Shown here: positions 21,875 to 33,103 of the stretch, piece by piece
Layout: the number at the start of each line of letters is the position of its first letter
Position numbering within the stretch: position 1 is the first letter of the stretch
Source: Falciphora oryzae
Lineage: Eukaryota; Ascomycota; Sordariomycetes; Magnaporthales; Magnaporthaceae
Assembly (NCBI GenBank): GCA_000733355.1
Contig: JNVV01000015.1
Coordinates: forward strand, 145,645-209,644
Length of the DNA: 64,000 bases
Direction of reading: 5' to 3'
Notes under the pieces: model-generated
The model's input: only the letters and a program-made list of their open reading frames with translations
Databases searched by the model: none
What the model was told of the DNA's origin: nothing
Position numbers and translations under genes: made by a program

Positions 21875-23327
21875 TTACAGACCCATCATGGCGGCGGGTA
21901 TGGAGCCTTTTGTTTAGCGTGAGGTGGTAGAGTTAGCACCAGCCGCTTATATAAAATCTTAGCTTATGGATTCCTTCCTTTGTCGAGCTAGGGAAGGGAT
22001 CGCCACTGGGGATGGGGAGAGTACTAACCAGGCATGCCGCCGAAAGCGCCCTGGCCCTGGGCGGCGACGGCGGGGAAGGAGCCGGCACCGCAGATGACGG
22101 TGCACTGGCACGAGCCGTCGGGGAGGGTCTGGCCAGCGCCGCGCTGAGGGCCGGTGCCGCCGGGAGCAGCAGCACCACCCGCAGGGGGCAGGGGAGCGAG
22201 ACCAGAGCCAGCGGNNNNNNNNNNNNNNNNNNNNNNNNNNNNNNNNNNNNNNNNNNNNNNNNNNNNNNNNNNNNNNNNNNNNNNNNNNNNNNNNNNNNNN
22301 NNNNNNNNNNNNNNNNNNNNNNNNNNNNNNNNNNNNNNNNNNNNNNNNNNNNNNNNNNNNNNNNNNNNNNNNNNNNNNNNNNNNNNNNNNNNNNNNNNNN
22401 NNNNNNNNNNNNNNNNNNNNNNNNNNNNNNNNNNNNNNNNNNNNNNNNNNNNNNNNNNNNNNNNNNNNNNNNNNNNNNNNNNNCACCGGCACCGGGAGCA
22501 GCAGCGCCGCCGGTGATGGCGGTGTTCTTGCCCTTGCCGCGCTGGGCGATGGCCAGGGACTGGAAGTTGGCGTGGGTCTTGGCGGCGGTGGGGTTGATGG
22601 AGAAGACCATGCCGTTACCGCAGTGGTTGCCCTGGCGGCAGAAGAACCAAAGCGGGGTGTCGACCATGACCTGCATCGCGACCTGGGGAGGCGGGTTCAT
22701 GGTGTTGTTGCCGTTGGCCTGGAAGCCCGAGTCCATACCGCCGGCGAGGGGGTCGCAGGGGGTGTCGAAGGCGGACTGGGTGGCGGTGTGGTTCTGGCTC
22801 AGGAAGGTGAAGACAACCATGTCGCCAACGGCGGCCTTGATCTGCTGGGGCTCGAAAGACAGACCCTTGGGACCACCAACGGTAACCTGGTGAGTGGCCT
22901 GGGCGCCGGGAGGAGCAGCTCCTGCCGGGGGCGGCGGCAGAGGGGCGGCGGCACCACCCTCAGCGGGCGGCGGGGGCGGCGCCGCGCCCGTAGCGGCAGG
23001 CGGGGGCGGCGCGCCACCACCAACGACGGTCTTGGTGACGGTGACGGTCGACTGCTCGTTGATCTTGGTGGTGGCGGCGCCGCCACCACCGTTGACCCAA
23101 ATGATGATGACATCGGTCTTCGTGACACCCTGCGATAGGCCGGCACCAGACATACCGAGCTTGATCAGCTCAGCGGCGCCGCCGGGCAGCTGGCCCATGG
23201 GAACCATCTCGGACTTGAGGTGTCCATCGCGCTTGATCTCGCGGGCCTTGACGGGGTAGACGTTGTGGGCAGCCTTGGCCAGGACCTGGGAGGCAAAGCC
23301 CAGGCTGAATGCTGACGAGAACTTCAT
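21875..23327 (-). CDS. Secreted cupredoxin-like (plastocyanin-type) protein, with assembly gap
   Basis: The frame begins at ATG 23327 (MKFSSAFSLGFASQVLAKA, a plausible signal peptide) and runs to the gap at 22483. A Pro/Ala/Gly-rich linker (about 105-140) precedes a cupredoxin domain at about 146-247. The expected copper ligands are present: His180 (QNHT), Cys230 (FFC), His235 and Met240 (NHCGNGM). After the gap the coding frame continues as a Gly/Ala/Pro-rich tail with DGSCQCTVICGAGSF. It reads TAG at 22026-22024, but a GTTAGT donor at 22028 and acceptor CAAAAG ending at 21907 would join it to a last exon 21906-21875 (GSIPAAMMGL, TAA). The two sides of the gap are in different frames for the given N count. 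Such proteins sit at the fungal cell surface; the exact role is unknown. Confidence 0.82.
22215..22483. other. Assembly gap (269 N)
   Basis: Run of N inside the cupredoxin-like gene, flanked on both sides by Gly/Ala/Pro-coding low-complexity sequence. The stated length is not frame-preserving: codon phase before and after differs. Confidence 0.99.
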
Positions 23328-26300
23328 CTTGACTGTGTGTTTTCTTCTCTTCTTTTTTTTCCTGTCCGGAGGATTATGAAGTCGACGATCGAGCCGGTTT
23401 CGTGAGTGTCCTGCCTCCTTTTTTTTTTTTTTCTTTGTGATGCTTCTTCCAAAACTGTAAACAGTACGGGTCGTGGTCTTGCGATGGGAACCGTATCTGG
23501 ATGGCGAGTGCCTGCTCGTGGAGAATCGAAATTATAAAAGAAAGACGGCGAGAAGGATACCAAACCGAATGAGTGTCCGGGTAGCAACAACAACTACAGC
23601 TTGAAAGGAGATGGGGAGGAGAAGGGGAAAAGAGGACGGACGGAAGCCAGGTCAGCCGGGGAGGGCAGTCACTTAAATCGAGCGTGCATGAAGATCCCAA
23701 AACCCGCTCCCTTCTCCATCCGAGCAGGGGGTGGGGAGGATAGGGTCATTGTCGGTCAGGGTGGGAAAACGGAAAGAGGACGGCTCGCCTTGCCCCCACC
23801 CACTGCCGGGTCGGGGTCGCCTATCCCGTACTTTGGGCCGCCTCTCTGTCTCTCTCTCTTTCGCTGCGGTTTGGGTGCTGAATATTTCGAAACGGGGGAA
23901 CAGCCCCAGTTCGGGCTAGGCAAGGTTCCGCGCGTGGGTGGGAACGCCCTCCCAGGCACAAGTGTGCGCGTGCGGGTGCCACCCGTCCATTCGTCCCAAG
24001 CTAGCCGCTCTATTTGTAAGGGCTTCCTCGCCCGGCGTTGGCAGCGTCCGAGATTCCAGTGAGACGGAGTGGGTGGGCTCTGGGGCGGAGGGCCAGGAGT
24101 TGTGGCCACCCACCCGCAAAGCACGGTCCATTTGCTTCTTTGTGGCTTGCTAGCAGCACGCCCCCAGGGAGCCCAGGCAACGGATGCGCTGAAGAGAACA
24201 GCAGAAGCAGGCCGAAGGGGGAGGAGGGACGCAGATGGCTGGCCGGGGTGCAACCCAGCGGCTCTTTGCGTGCGTGGTTGGGTGGGGCGGGAAGAGAGGT
24301 TAGGGGTTGTGACAGATTCGTCTCGGATTGTCGCTCGCGCGTTTGGCACTGCTCTCGAAACGGACTAGCGCGACCCCAGTTTTGACGCTCAGGCCGCACA
24401 GGTGCCTGCCGTCAACGTTGACGTCGACCTCGGTTGCGTTTGCGAGCGCTAGCAAAACGACACCAATCCCATCCCACATTTGAATCCCTTTTTCGATAGT
24501 TAGCCTAACTTGTGGTGTATTTTTGGTCTTTCCCAGTGGGCAAACTTCACCAATCTTCAGATCGTAATGGCGTCAACGTCGCAACAGAAATCCCAATCTT
24601 GCCCGCCGCCTTGCCACCACATCTCGCCTTGCTCGCTTTGACCTCGCCGGGAAATTCCTGTCCCATCCAAACTGGGTACCTCAAATTAGAGTTGGGGCCA
24701 ACCCCTGACGCTTCCAAAGCGAGCCAGCGCCCCTGCCGAGCGGGGCGCCGTTCCAGCTTGAAGAGCCGCAGCGGCTGGCGGCCCTTGATTGGCGGCGCAC
24801 ACCCGACTCTGTGCTGCTACCATTCTCCAGCCTTTTCGAATCCTCCCTGCCGAGCTGCCGGTTTGTTGCAACAGACTGCGCGCCAAATCGGAACAACCAA
24901 GCCTCGAGCGCAGAGGGCAAGGCGCGCGCATCCCGTCCAGGCCCCAAAAACCGATCGACGCGATTGGTAGACAGGGGACAGGCAGCACGACTGGGGCAAG
25001 GGAGGTTGATGTCACCCACGTCCCGGCCCGACGTTTGTTGGTGAACAGACAGACATACAACAATTGCCCAACTGCAGCAGGTTAACGCGTGGCGCACCGT
25101 CGCCTCCCTGCCCGGCACATACGGTGTCCAGAGTGAGCCAGCTCGTCGAGCCGGAAACGGTCAATACGGGGCATCGCCCAGCCCAGGAGACCAAGGCTAG
25201 CCCCTGAGAAACAAAATGGAGCGGCGCGTTTACGCGATATGCAGGCGGTGACTAGAAACAAGCATCCGCGAACCATATTTTTTAGATTGCATTACTGAGT
25301 ACGGTCTGTGAATGTTCGCTTGCTAGCTCGGTAGGTCGGATGGAGAACGACAGAGATCGGGATGCAATCCTCGGTCCAACCCGTGCGATAGAGTGTGTGA
25401 GCGTGCGCTGAGCCGCAATCTCGCGCGAGGTTATCGGTGAGAGGCGTGAGAAGCGAAATCGGCAAATCGGCAAAAACAGCATCGGCTGAGAGCCGCAGCC
25501 AGCATGTTGTTCCCGCATTCTCGGGAAGCCAAAGCTGAGATCCCGATGCATGCATCCCATTAAACAGGCCTGTGCTGCATGTTTCCCAACACCAACCAGT
25601 GACAAATGCAGGAACTTCGATATCCGACATGTTTACACACCCGATCCGGCCAGGACAAACAACTGCCATGAGTAAGCAACTTGGCCCAGAAGGAGAAAAA
25701 AAAATATCGGGGCTCTTGACCTGTCGTCAGCCCTTCGGTTCGGTTGATCGATTATTTCCCTGCTACCTGCCATGGCGGACAGTGGGGACACCGAGATTCG
25801 GGATTGATGGAGGTGATCATTTTGATGACAATGGAGATCGAAGACGAGGGCGGCGGCGAGGGGGGCCTGGCAGATTCGGAGATAAATCACCCTTGCGGTG
25901 GTGCGAAATGCTTGGCCTATTTTTTTTTTTTTTTTTTTTTTTGCTCACACGCACCGCAAAGAGGCCTCCTCTGCAGAATGGCGATCTGATCTTCCGTCTG
26001 AACTGCGCAGGCTCATTTGACAGAAATCCCGTGCCGGCGGCCAAGGAAAGGGGACAAAAGAAGCCGGGCGCGCGCTGGAAACAGATGGTGTTGCAGATTT
26101 GCTCGCTTGGCTGTCGATCAGGTTGTAGCCTAGAAATTCCATAGAGGGCAACCCTCCATTTTGTTCTTCTTCCCGGCCACCAGCCAGCCAAAACTACCAA
26201 ACAGTGGTATTGTCCATTGACACTGTCCTAAAGCTTGGCTAGTCTATCCTTTTCTTTATTTTCAGCCGGGTTGTGACATTTTCCCTTGGCCATTTCCTTG

Positions 26301-26450
26301 ATCTTAACGGTACTTGCCAATCACCAAGAAACAGCCAAGAAAATAGCTCGAGGCCCTCACCCTGTAGGTGCTGTTCTTGGCTCCTAAAGCGAGATGCTTC
26401 TCTCTGGTAAGGTGACCTCCACAGCTCCTTGCCATGCTGTTTCGTTTTTG
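23328..26450. other. Intergenic, no gene seen
   Basis: About 3.1 kb between the 5' end of the cupredoxin gene and the 3' end of the SMN gene. It should contain the cupredoxin promoter (T-rich leader 23340-23440). A T23 tract sits at 25920-25942. Open frames are short and unlike known proteins. Confidence 0.5.
25920..25942. repeat. T23 homopolymer
   Basis: Uninterrupted run of T on the plus strand in the intergenic region upstream of the cupredoxin-like gene. Confidence 0.93.
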
Positions 26451-27954
26451 TCACTGCTCCTGCTGAGCCTGTGCCTTCTGCTGGCCCTCGTAAAGACCGG
26501 TGTAATAGCCGGCGTAGTACCAGGCCATCAGCATGGATTTGAGGCCCTCGTCCTGGACTGTCGGTCCCCACAGAGACTTTGCATTAGCCAAAACGTTTTG
26601 CCCCCTGACAAGAACAAGGAACCCATCTCCGTCCGATCGATTTGCGTAAGCTGCCCACACACACACACCAACACCAGCACCCCTGACGGAGGAAGCGGGA
26701 TGAGTGAGGGGATGGATCCAAGTCACAACCTGGTCGCGGGCAGAGAAGAGTCTTGTTTGGAGGTAATAGAGAAAGACAAGAGGCCAAGCAAATGCCAATA
26801 CCGATGCCGCTGGCTGTGCTGGCGCGGAGAAATGGGAGATGCTGGGTTTGGAACTCACCGGAACCAATAAGGGCCTCGGGTGGTGGAGGAGCTATCCTAG
26901 CATTAGCAACACCGTTGGAGGCTGCAATGCTGCCGGTAGTTTCCTGCAAGGGATGACACTATCGTCAATCACCATTCTCATGCCCAAGGGAAATCGTCTC
27001 AAAATCTGCTTTTGGATGGCATTCACGCAGCCCGACAGGAAAAAAAAAAAACGTGGAAAGCCGCCCATCCCGTCCGTAGCCGAAAAAGCCAAGCCTTTTG
27101 GATCTGCCGGGATTTTCGCGACAGTGTCCGGGGTAGAAAGATAAAAAGGGGGGCCGGAACGACAAAAAAGAAAGTCAAGGAGCGTCAAAGGGGAGAGAAA
27201 AGATGGGACGGAGAAGGGAACGGAAGGGAAACGGCAAATCACGGCAATGACGACGACAACGAGGGCCGTGTTCGCTGCGGGCGCGTGTCACGGGAGTAGG
27301 ATGTGTTACCTTGCCGGCCGATGTTTCGCGAGTGCCCGGAGCCGTTGGGGCCCTGTTTGTTTCAATCTTGGCATCCAGTCTGCTTTCGGAGGGTTTCTAA
27401 AGGGAGTGAGTGGGTGGTTTGGGTGGGTGTGTGCGTGGGCAGAGAATGGCGGCGTGTCTGGGGGGACACGCACATGCACATTTTGCACTCACCCACACAC
27501 GCCCGAACCACGCACGCACACCCCTCCCCCGGTGGGTGTTAGAATGGGGATCCTGTTCCAAGTTTAAAAGATGCTTAAATTTCCCAAGTGGGCACCAGAG
27601 TGGGAAATGGGCTGACTTTTTGGATTCTGGAACATCGGGTGCCTCGGGTCCTGGGGCGGAAGCTGTGGAAGCGGCTGGAGGCCGATGAGGCGGCGGCGAT
27701 GGCTGCAAGCCCTTGCTGCTGCCGGCGTAGATGCTGTGGTATTTCTGCGGGGTTGAGAAAGGAAGAACGCGTCAGCAAGGAGACCAAGACGCGAACTAGG
27801 TATAGCGATAAAAACGATCTGGTGAGTGGAAGCTGGTGAGATTTCAACTCAAGTTCCTCACCTTGTATTCGTCGAGCGCCTGGTTCCACGAGTCGATCAG
27901 GGCCGAGTCGTCCCAGATCTCGTCGTTGCTCAGGTCAATCTCGTCGTTGGCCAT
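26451..27954 (-). CDS. SMN1: Survival motor neuron (SMN) homologue
   Basis: Four small exons on the minus strand. Exon 1 is 27954-27862 (31 codons) and has the Gemin2-binding motif: DEIWDDSALIDSWNQALDEY. Exon 2 starts at 27744 (KYHSIYAGSS). Exon 4, 26557-26451, holds the YG box (LKSMLMAWYYAGYYTGLYEG) that drives oligomerisation, and ends QAQQEQ. Exon 3 ends at 26859 with donor GTGAGT and joins in frame to give PEALIGS-VQDEGLK. The exon 2/3 junction is less sure. Donor GTCAGC at 27616 with acceptor ending at 26930 gives a consistent 132-residue protein; a start of exon 3 at 26943 (ETTGSIAAS) with another donor is the alternative. There is no Tudor domain, as in S. pombe Smn1. SMN helps assemble Sm rings on spliceosomal snRNAs. 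Intron 2, about 0.7 kb, is long for this genome. Confidence 0.9.
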
Positions 27955-30292
27955 AACGAACGGCAGGGTCGTGCTCCCGCTATTTCCTTCTCGGCGGTTC
28001 AGCTGTCAAGAAGTTGCAGCTGCTATAGCCGTTTGTGTCATTGACAGGCGTGATGGCAAAGTGAAAAACGTTGCAGGATGCGGCAGCAACGACGAGCGTG
28101 TCAGTGGGGTCGATCAATTTGCTGCAAGTGAGCTGTCGTTTGATGGGCGTCGAATTGGGTTGCTGCGAGCGCCAGACATTTTCAGCAGCCCGTGTGCCTG
28201 GAAAAGACGGCCGCCACAGGGCACGACTCACATGCTGGCTACCAACACCAGACATGGAGATTCGTGCGACGATGCCGCATACGTTTATACGGCCTCGCCA
28301 TTTCCACGAACATTTTATCTCAAGCACGACGTCTGTTTCAGTTCCCCTCTACAAACTTTTGGTTCCCAACCCATGTGTGAATTGCCGCCGGGCCAGGTCG
28401 CCATCACACAAGGGAGAAGTGTCTGCCTGATTAAATATAGACTCATCCTCCGGAGCAAGGGCGCGAAGAGCCCACCAGGTTCGATTCGAATCATTGATCT
28501 CCTCTCACGTCATGGGCTTGGCATTTGACTCGTCCCAACCTCACCGATGCCCACATCACCGAGATCGAGGATGCCGGAAGGTCAGGGGCGAAATAGGCCC
28601 TCGGACAGCCTTGACTGCTCTCACACCGCGGCCTCGTCTACCATCTCAAAGAGGGATAATACGGAGCGGTCTTGCTGCTTTAAGTTCTCCATTTACCTCC
28701 AGAGCTCCAATATCTGCCCCGGTTTCTCTCCCACTGCTTCTTTGTCAACCTGATTCTCTTTTCATTCGTCGCACGCTTCAACGAAACGCTGCCAAGGACC
28801 TCTCTCACTTGCTTCCCAAATTTACCCCCCGGTGCCCGGCACCCCTAGGACATAAAGGTCAACGACCGCAGTCGACACTGCACGTTCGGCCCAAAAGGGG
28901 TGTCCTGGATAAATGACTGGCTTCATCCCGTCTCTCGTGACTGACGGCTCAAAGGGTAGTTCCTGATCGGCGCACTCGCGACTCTTGTCTTTCCCATTGC
29001 ATCTCATGAACTCAGAATCACGCATCCCACTTCGCTGGCCTTTTACTTCTGACACCATGGGTCGCATGCGATTCAAGCAGGAAATTCGGCAGCACGGCCA
29101 TCGCCGCCGGCGATAAACCTGTGCGCAAGCAATAAGCCAGAATTAGAAAGACGGTGGGAAGTAGAAAGACAACGAGACGACGGAGGAGAAAAAAATCAAG
29201 TGTATCAGTCAGTAATCGTCCCTGCCCGCTACCTATGGCCGCCGGCGGACCGGGTGACAATCACCCCCCGATCTTCGCAGGGCGACGGAGGAAAAAAAAA
29301 AAAAAAAAAAAAAAAGTTGCAGACCGCGTGCCAGGCGGGGTGTCACCAAAAGGAATGCCGAGCCGATCGGCGACGGTCGCGACCTCGTATGGCAAGTCGA
29401 GGCCCTGCTTGGCCCGCGACCGCGTTGCGGTGCTCCGTTTTGCGGGGCGGAGTTGCAGAAAATGGTGAGTACTGCAGAAAGGGTTTGCGATGATCAGATG
29501 GCCACGATTGCCCCACCAGCACACACACTCTCCTGGCGGTCGCCGCAGGACCCCGCGGACCCTTTCACCGTTCGCCCGGAACCGCAGCCGCGGCGTCTAT
29601 CCCAAGCAGGCATGTGCCCAAACCGCAAGATTTCCCGGCGTGGGGGTTGCCGAGTTCCATGTTCTTTCGTCTTGTCCGGCGTCTTTGCCGCGTAGGCCCC
29701 CCGCTCATCCTGCCAGGTCCAGCTCGGGCGGTGGGAGAGCTTCCCCGCTCGCTCGGCGGAAGCTCGAGCTGGGAGGGATTGAGCATCACATCACTGTGCA
29801 ACTGAGCCTGAAGCTCTGGGAAAGCTGCCGCATGCTGAGTCTGCCCTGCACCGGAGCTGCCGCCACCGCCAGGGCATGCCATGGCCATCTGGACTTTGCC
29901 ATCCGTGGTTCGGCTTTCCCAATCTGGACACTCCTCTCCATCCCGGCTGCTTGGGTTGTGCGACTTTTTTTCTTTGCCATTGACCACCCGACTGTAGATA
30001 TCTTTGAACGGAGGGTGGCCAAACGATTGATTGGTGCCTGCCACGCGTGCGGTCTCCACGCCCAAGAGGGCCCTGACATCAGACTCCAGAACAAAACCTC
30101 GAGCAAGCCCCAGCTTTCCTCCCACCTCGGCTTCTTCCTTTCTCTCCAGAAGCAAACCAGGTTTTCGCTTCCCATCCTTCTCCATTGACTCTCAGCACCA
30201 GACAAGTTGTCTCCTGCAGGAGCCTTCCGTTGCGTTCCATTCAGCGTAGACTTTGCTTGCCCGATTCCCTTGAGGAATCAACACCAGAAACA
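27955..30292. other. Intergenic between divergent SMN and kinase genes, no gene seen
   Basis: About 2.3 kb shared upstream region. An A24 tract lies at 29292-29315. A short frame at 29058 (MGRMRFKQEIRQHGHRRRR, 19 residues) has an ATG in fair context but no recognisable family and is not called. Confidence 0.5.
29292..29315. repeat. A24 homopolymer
   Basis: Uninterrupted run of A on the plus strand. Confidence 0.93.
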
Positions 30293-32454
30293 ATGAACAC
30301 CGTCGAGTGAGTTTCGACCCCGAGGAGCCCAGGATACTGTTAATGGGACGCGACGGCGCCAAGCCAAGCTATGATGTGACGTTGAGGACTGACCAGTATA
30401 TTCTCCATCTTCTTGCGGTTCCTGCAGCTCCCACGTCGTTCGAGTAAGTCTGATCGTCCGCCGGTCCGATCAATGCCGCTCTGTTCGCTGACAGCGCAGC
30501 TAGGAGCACTACATTGGCGTCGATGTAGGAACCGGCTCAGCTCGGGCCTGTCTCATCGATGACACGGGTGACATCAAGTCGCTTGCGAGCGAGAACATCC
30601 AGCTCTGGCAGCCCTCGTCAGGCCTCGAGGGATCACACTATGTACCGCTCCCGGACCTGCCTAGTCTTTTATCTAGTTGCTTGCTAGCTGGCTTTGATGC
30701 TGACGAGCTCACTGCCGCGACTAGGAACAATCAACTACCGACATATGGAAGGCCATCTGCAACTGTGTCAAGCGCGTGGTGACCGAGACATTGGTCGATA
30801 CGTCCACTATCAAAGGCATCGGCTTTGACGCCACATGCTCTCTGGCGGTCTTCAGTCACGACACCGACGAACCAGTGCCCGTAACGGGACCCAACTTTGC
30901 CAACGATGGAAACGACCGCAACGTCATCCTGTGGCTGGACCACCGCCCCCTCGCCGAGACCGAGGAGATCAACGCGACCCGCCACAACTTGCTACGCTAT
31001 GTCGGTGGCAGGATGAGCGTCGAGATGGAGATTCCCAAGGTCCTCTGGCTCAAGAATAACATGCCCAAAGAGCTCTTCGACCGCTGCAAGTTCTACGACC
31101 TCGCCGATGCCTTGACCCATATGGCTACTGGGAGCGAGACCAGGAGCTTCTGCAGCACAGTCTGCAAGCAGGGTTACGTCCCCGTCGGCGTTGACGGCAG
31201 CGTCAAGGGCTGGCAGGAGGACTTTTACCACACAGTCGGCCTCAGTGAGCTTGTTGACGACAACTTCAGGCGCATGGGCGGAGTCAACGGGGTGGTGAGC
31301 CTATTTCATACTCGTCTTGAACTGGGAAAAGAAAGAAGATAAGAAACATATCCGCTGCTGAGCAATATGCTAACCCCATTCCTCTGCGCCCTCAGAACGG
31401 AAAGTGGCTCAGCGCCGGGGAGCTGGTCGGTGGGCTCAGCGAGAAGGCAGCCACGGAGCTGGGGCTTCCGGCAGGCGTGGCCGTAGGCAGCGGCGTCATC
31501 GACGCCTACGCCGGCTGGATCGGGACGGTCGGCGCCAAGGTCAAGCTGACCGCGGACGAGCTCGACGAGACGGTGCCACCCAACGACGTGGCGCAGGCCT
31601 TCACTCGCCTGGCGGCCGTAGCAGGCACTTCGACATGCCACCTGGCCATGTCCAAGGACGCTGTTTTTGTCGATGGTGTCTGGGGCCCCTACCGCGACGT
31701 GCTCGTGCCGGGCTACTGGATGGCCGAGGGCGGACAGTCCGCGACGGGCGAGCTGATGCGGCACATGATCGAGACGCACGCCGCTTGCGCCGAGGCCCAG
31801 GGTGCCGCGGCCGCCGTGGGCAAGAACATCTACGACTACCTCAACGAGCACCTGCGGCAGCTCGCGGCCAAGAGCTCGGCGCCGTCCGTCTCGTACGTAG
31901 CGCGGCACCACTTCTTCTACGGCGACCTCTGGGGCAACCGGTCGCCGGTGGCGGACCCCAACATGCGCGGCGCGTACGTGGGCATGAGCAGCGACAAGAC
32001 GCTCGACGGGCTCGCGCTGCTGTACTACGCGACCATGGAGTTCATCGCGCTGCAGACACGGCAGATCGTCGAGGCCATGAACGGCGCGGGCCACACCATC
32101 ACGAGCATCTTCATGAGCGGCAGCCAGTGCCAGAACGACGTGCTGATGGACCTGATCGCCACGGCCTGTGACATGCCGGTCCTGGTGCCGCGCTACGTCA
32201 ACGCCGCCGTCGTGCACGGCGCCGCCATGCTGGGCGCCAAGGCGGCCAGCGCCGGCAGGGAGGGGGTGGCCGACGGCGCCACCGAGGACCTCTGGTCCAT
32301 CATGGACCGCATGAGCAAGCCCGGCCGCCTGGTCAAGCCCAGCACGGACGCGGGACAGCGGAGGCTGCTGGATGCCAAGTACAAGGTCTTCCTGGAGCAG
32401 TGCCGCTCCCAGCAGGAGTACCGGAGGATGGTGGACGAGGCCGTCAAGGCGTGA
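30293..32454 (+). CDS. FGGY-family carbohydrate kinase, probable D-ribulokinase
   Basis: Five exons, 30293-30306, 30428-30443, 30504-30641, 30725-31294 and 31396-32454, join in frame to 598 residues. The first two exons are only 14 and 16 bases and encode MNTVDSHVVR. The N-terminal phosphate loop is GVDVGTGSAR (14-23). Further FGGY landmarks are GIGFDATCSLAVF, WLDHR, KVLWLKNN, the second loop GTSTCHLAMS, the catalytic Asp in GSGVIDAYAG (about residue 282) and SGSQCQNDVLMDL near the end. The family phosphorylates sugars or polyols with ATP. The layout resembles yeast YDR109C/MPA43 and human FGGY, of which YDR109C acts on D-ribulose, so ribulose is the best guess. A cytosolic place is expected as no targeting signal is seen. 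The next gene, Nic96, follows on the same strand after 650 bases. Confidence 0.92.
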
Positions 32455-33103
32455 TTCTGGTGATTCGGACATATTCTAGATAAATACTTGGCTGGATGAG
32501 GGTAAGGGTGACTTTTGGCTGTGAGATGATTGATGACGCTCAAAGGGCAATGGGGGGAACCTGGATAGGCATACGAATCGTTGGGTGATAGACGGCGTTA
32601 TGGTTTGCTCTCAATAGAGGGACTTAATATTGTAATACAAAAGGACAGAAAAAACCACACATTCGCCATCAAGCCTTCTAGGACTTTCCATATGTATTGC
32701 GGTTGTCGATCTCCGGATCATTGACCAGATGCTTGTTGACCAGCTTCCTCCAGGTGGTGACAGGAGGGAATCGCAAGGCAAACACCAAAAGCGGCACTGT
32801 GTTTTAATGTGTGCCACGCTGCACTTTATACCGTGCAACAAACAGACACAATCAAAGTGGATCACCGCCGATTGATGGATGTTTACTTGCTGGACCCACC
32901 CACACCGACCAGCTCCAGATTTCGAAAGCTCGTCCATCAACTTTTCCATCGCGAAAAGACAACGATTTGGAAATCAGCATGCTGCCCGCCGCCTGAACGA
33001 GGCACCGATTACACGCGTTTTTCGCGCGCCAGACCACTCGCAGCCGCCCCAGAAGCCTATAACACCGGCCGACACCGCCCCCGACCTCGCCGACCCGCCC
33101 AAG
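32455..33103. other. Intergenic between kinase and Nic96
   Basis: Holds the kinase 3' flank and the Nic96 leader. The Nic96 frame is open upstream to 32879, but the ATG at 33104 begins the FG-repeat protein, so the upstream part is taken as leader. Confidence 0.6.

Noticed and set aside
21933..22214. Leu/Pro/Ser-rich C-terminus of the cupredoxin gene read straight through the gap
   Set aside because: It depends on the arbitrary N count. A different frame after the gap gives a coherent Cys-containing tail.
29058..29117. Nineteen-residue basic open frame
   Set aside because: Too short to support, and no known family of this length and sequence is recognised.
31306..32472. 388-codon open frame on the minus strand across the FGGY kinase
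   Set aside because: It is the antisense shadow of a GC-rich coding exon; it has no domain and the sense frame is clearly the kinase.
32879..33103. N-terminal extension of Nic96 upstream of the FG repeats
   Set aside because: No family support; MSLFGG at 33104 is the usual style of start for this nucleoporin.
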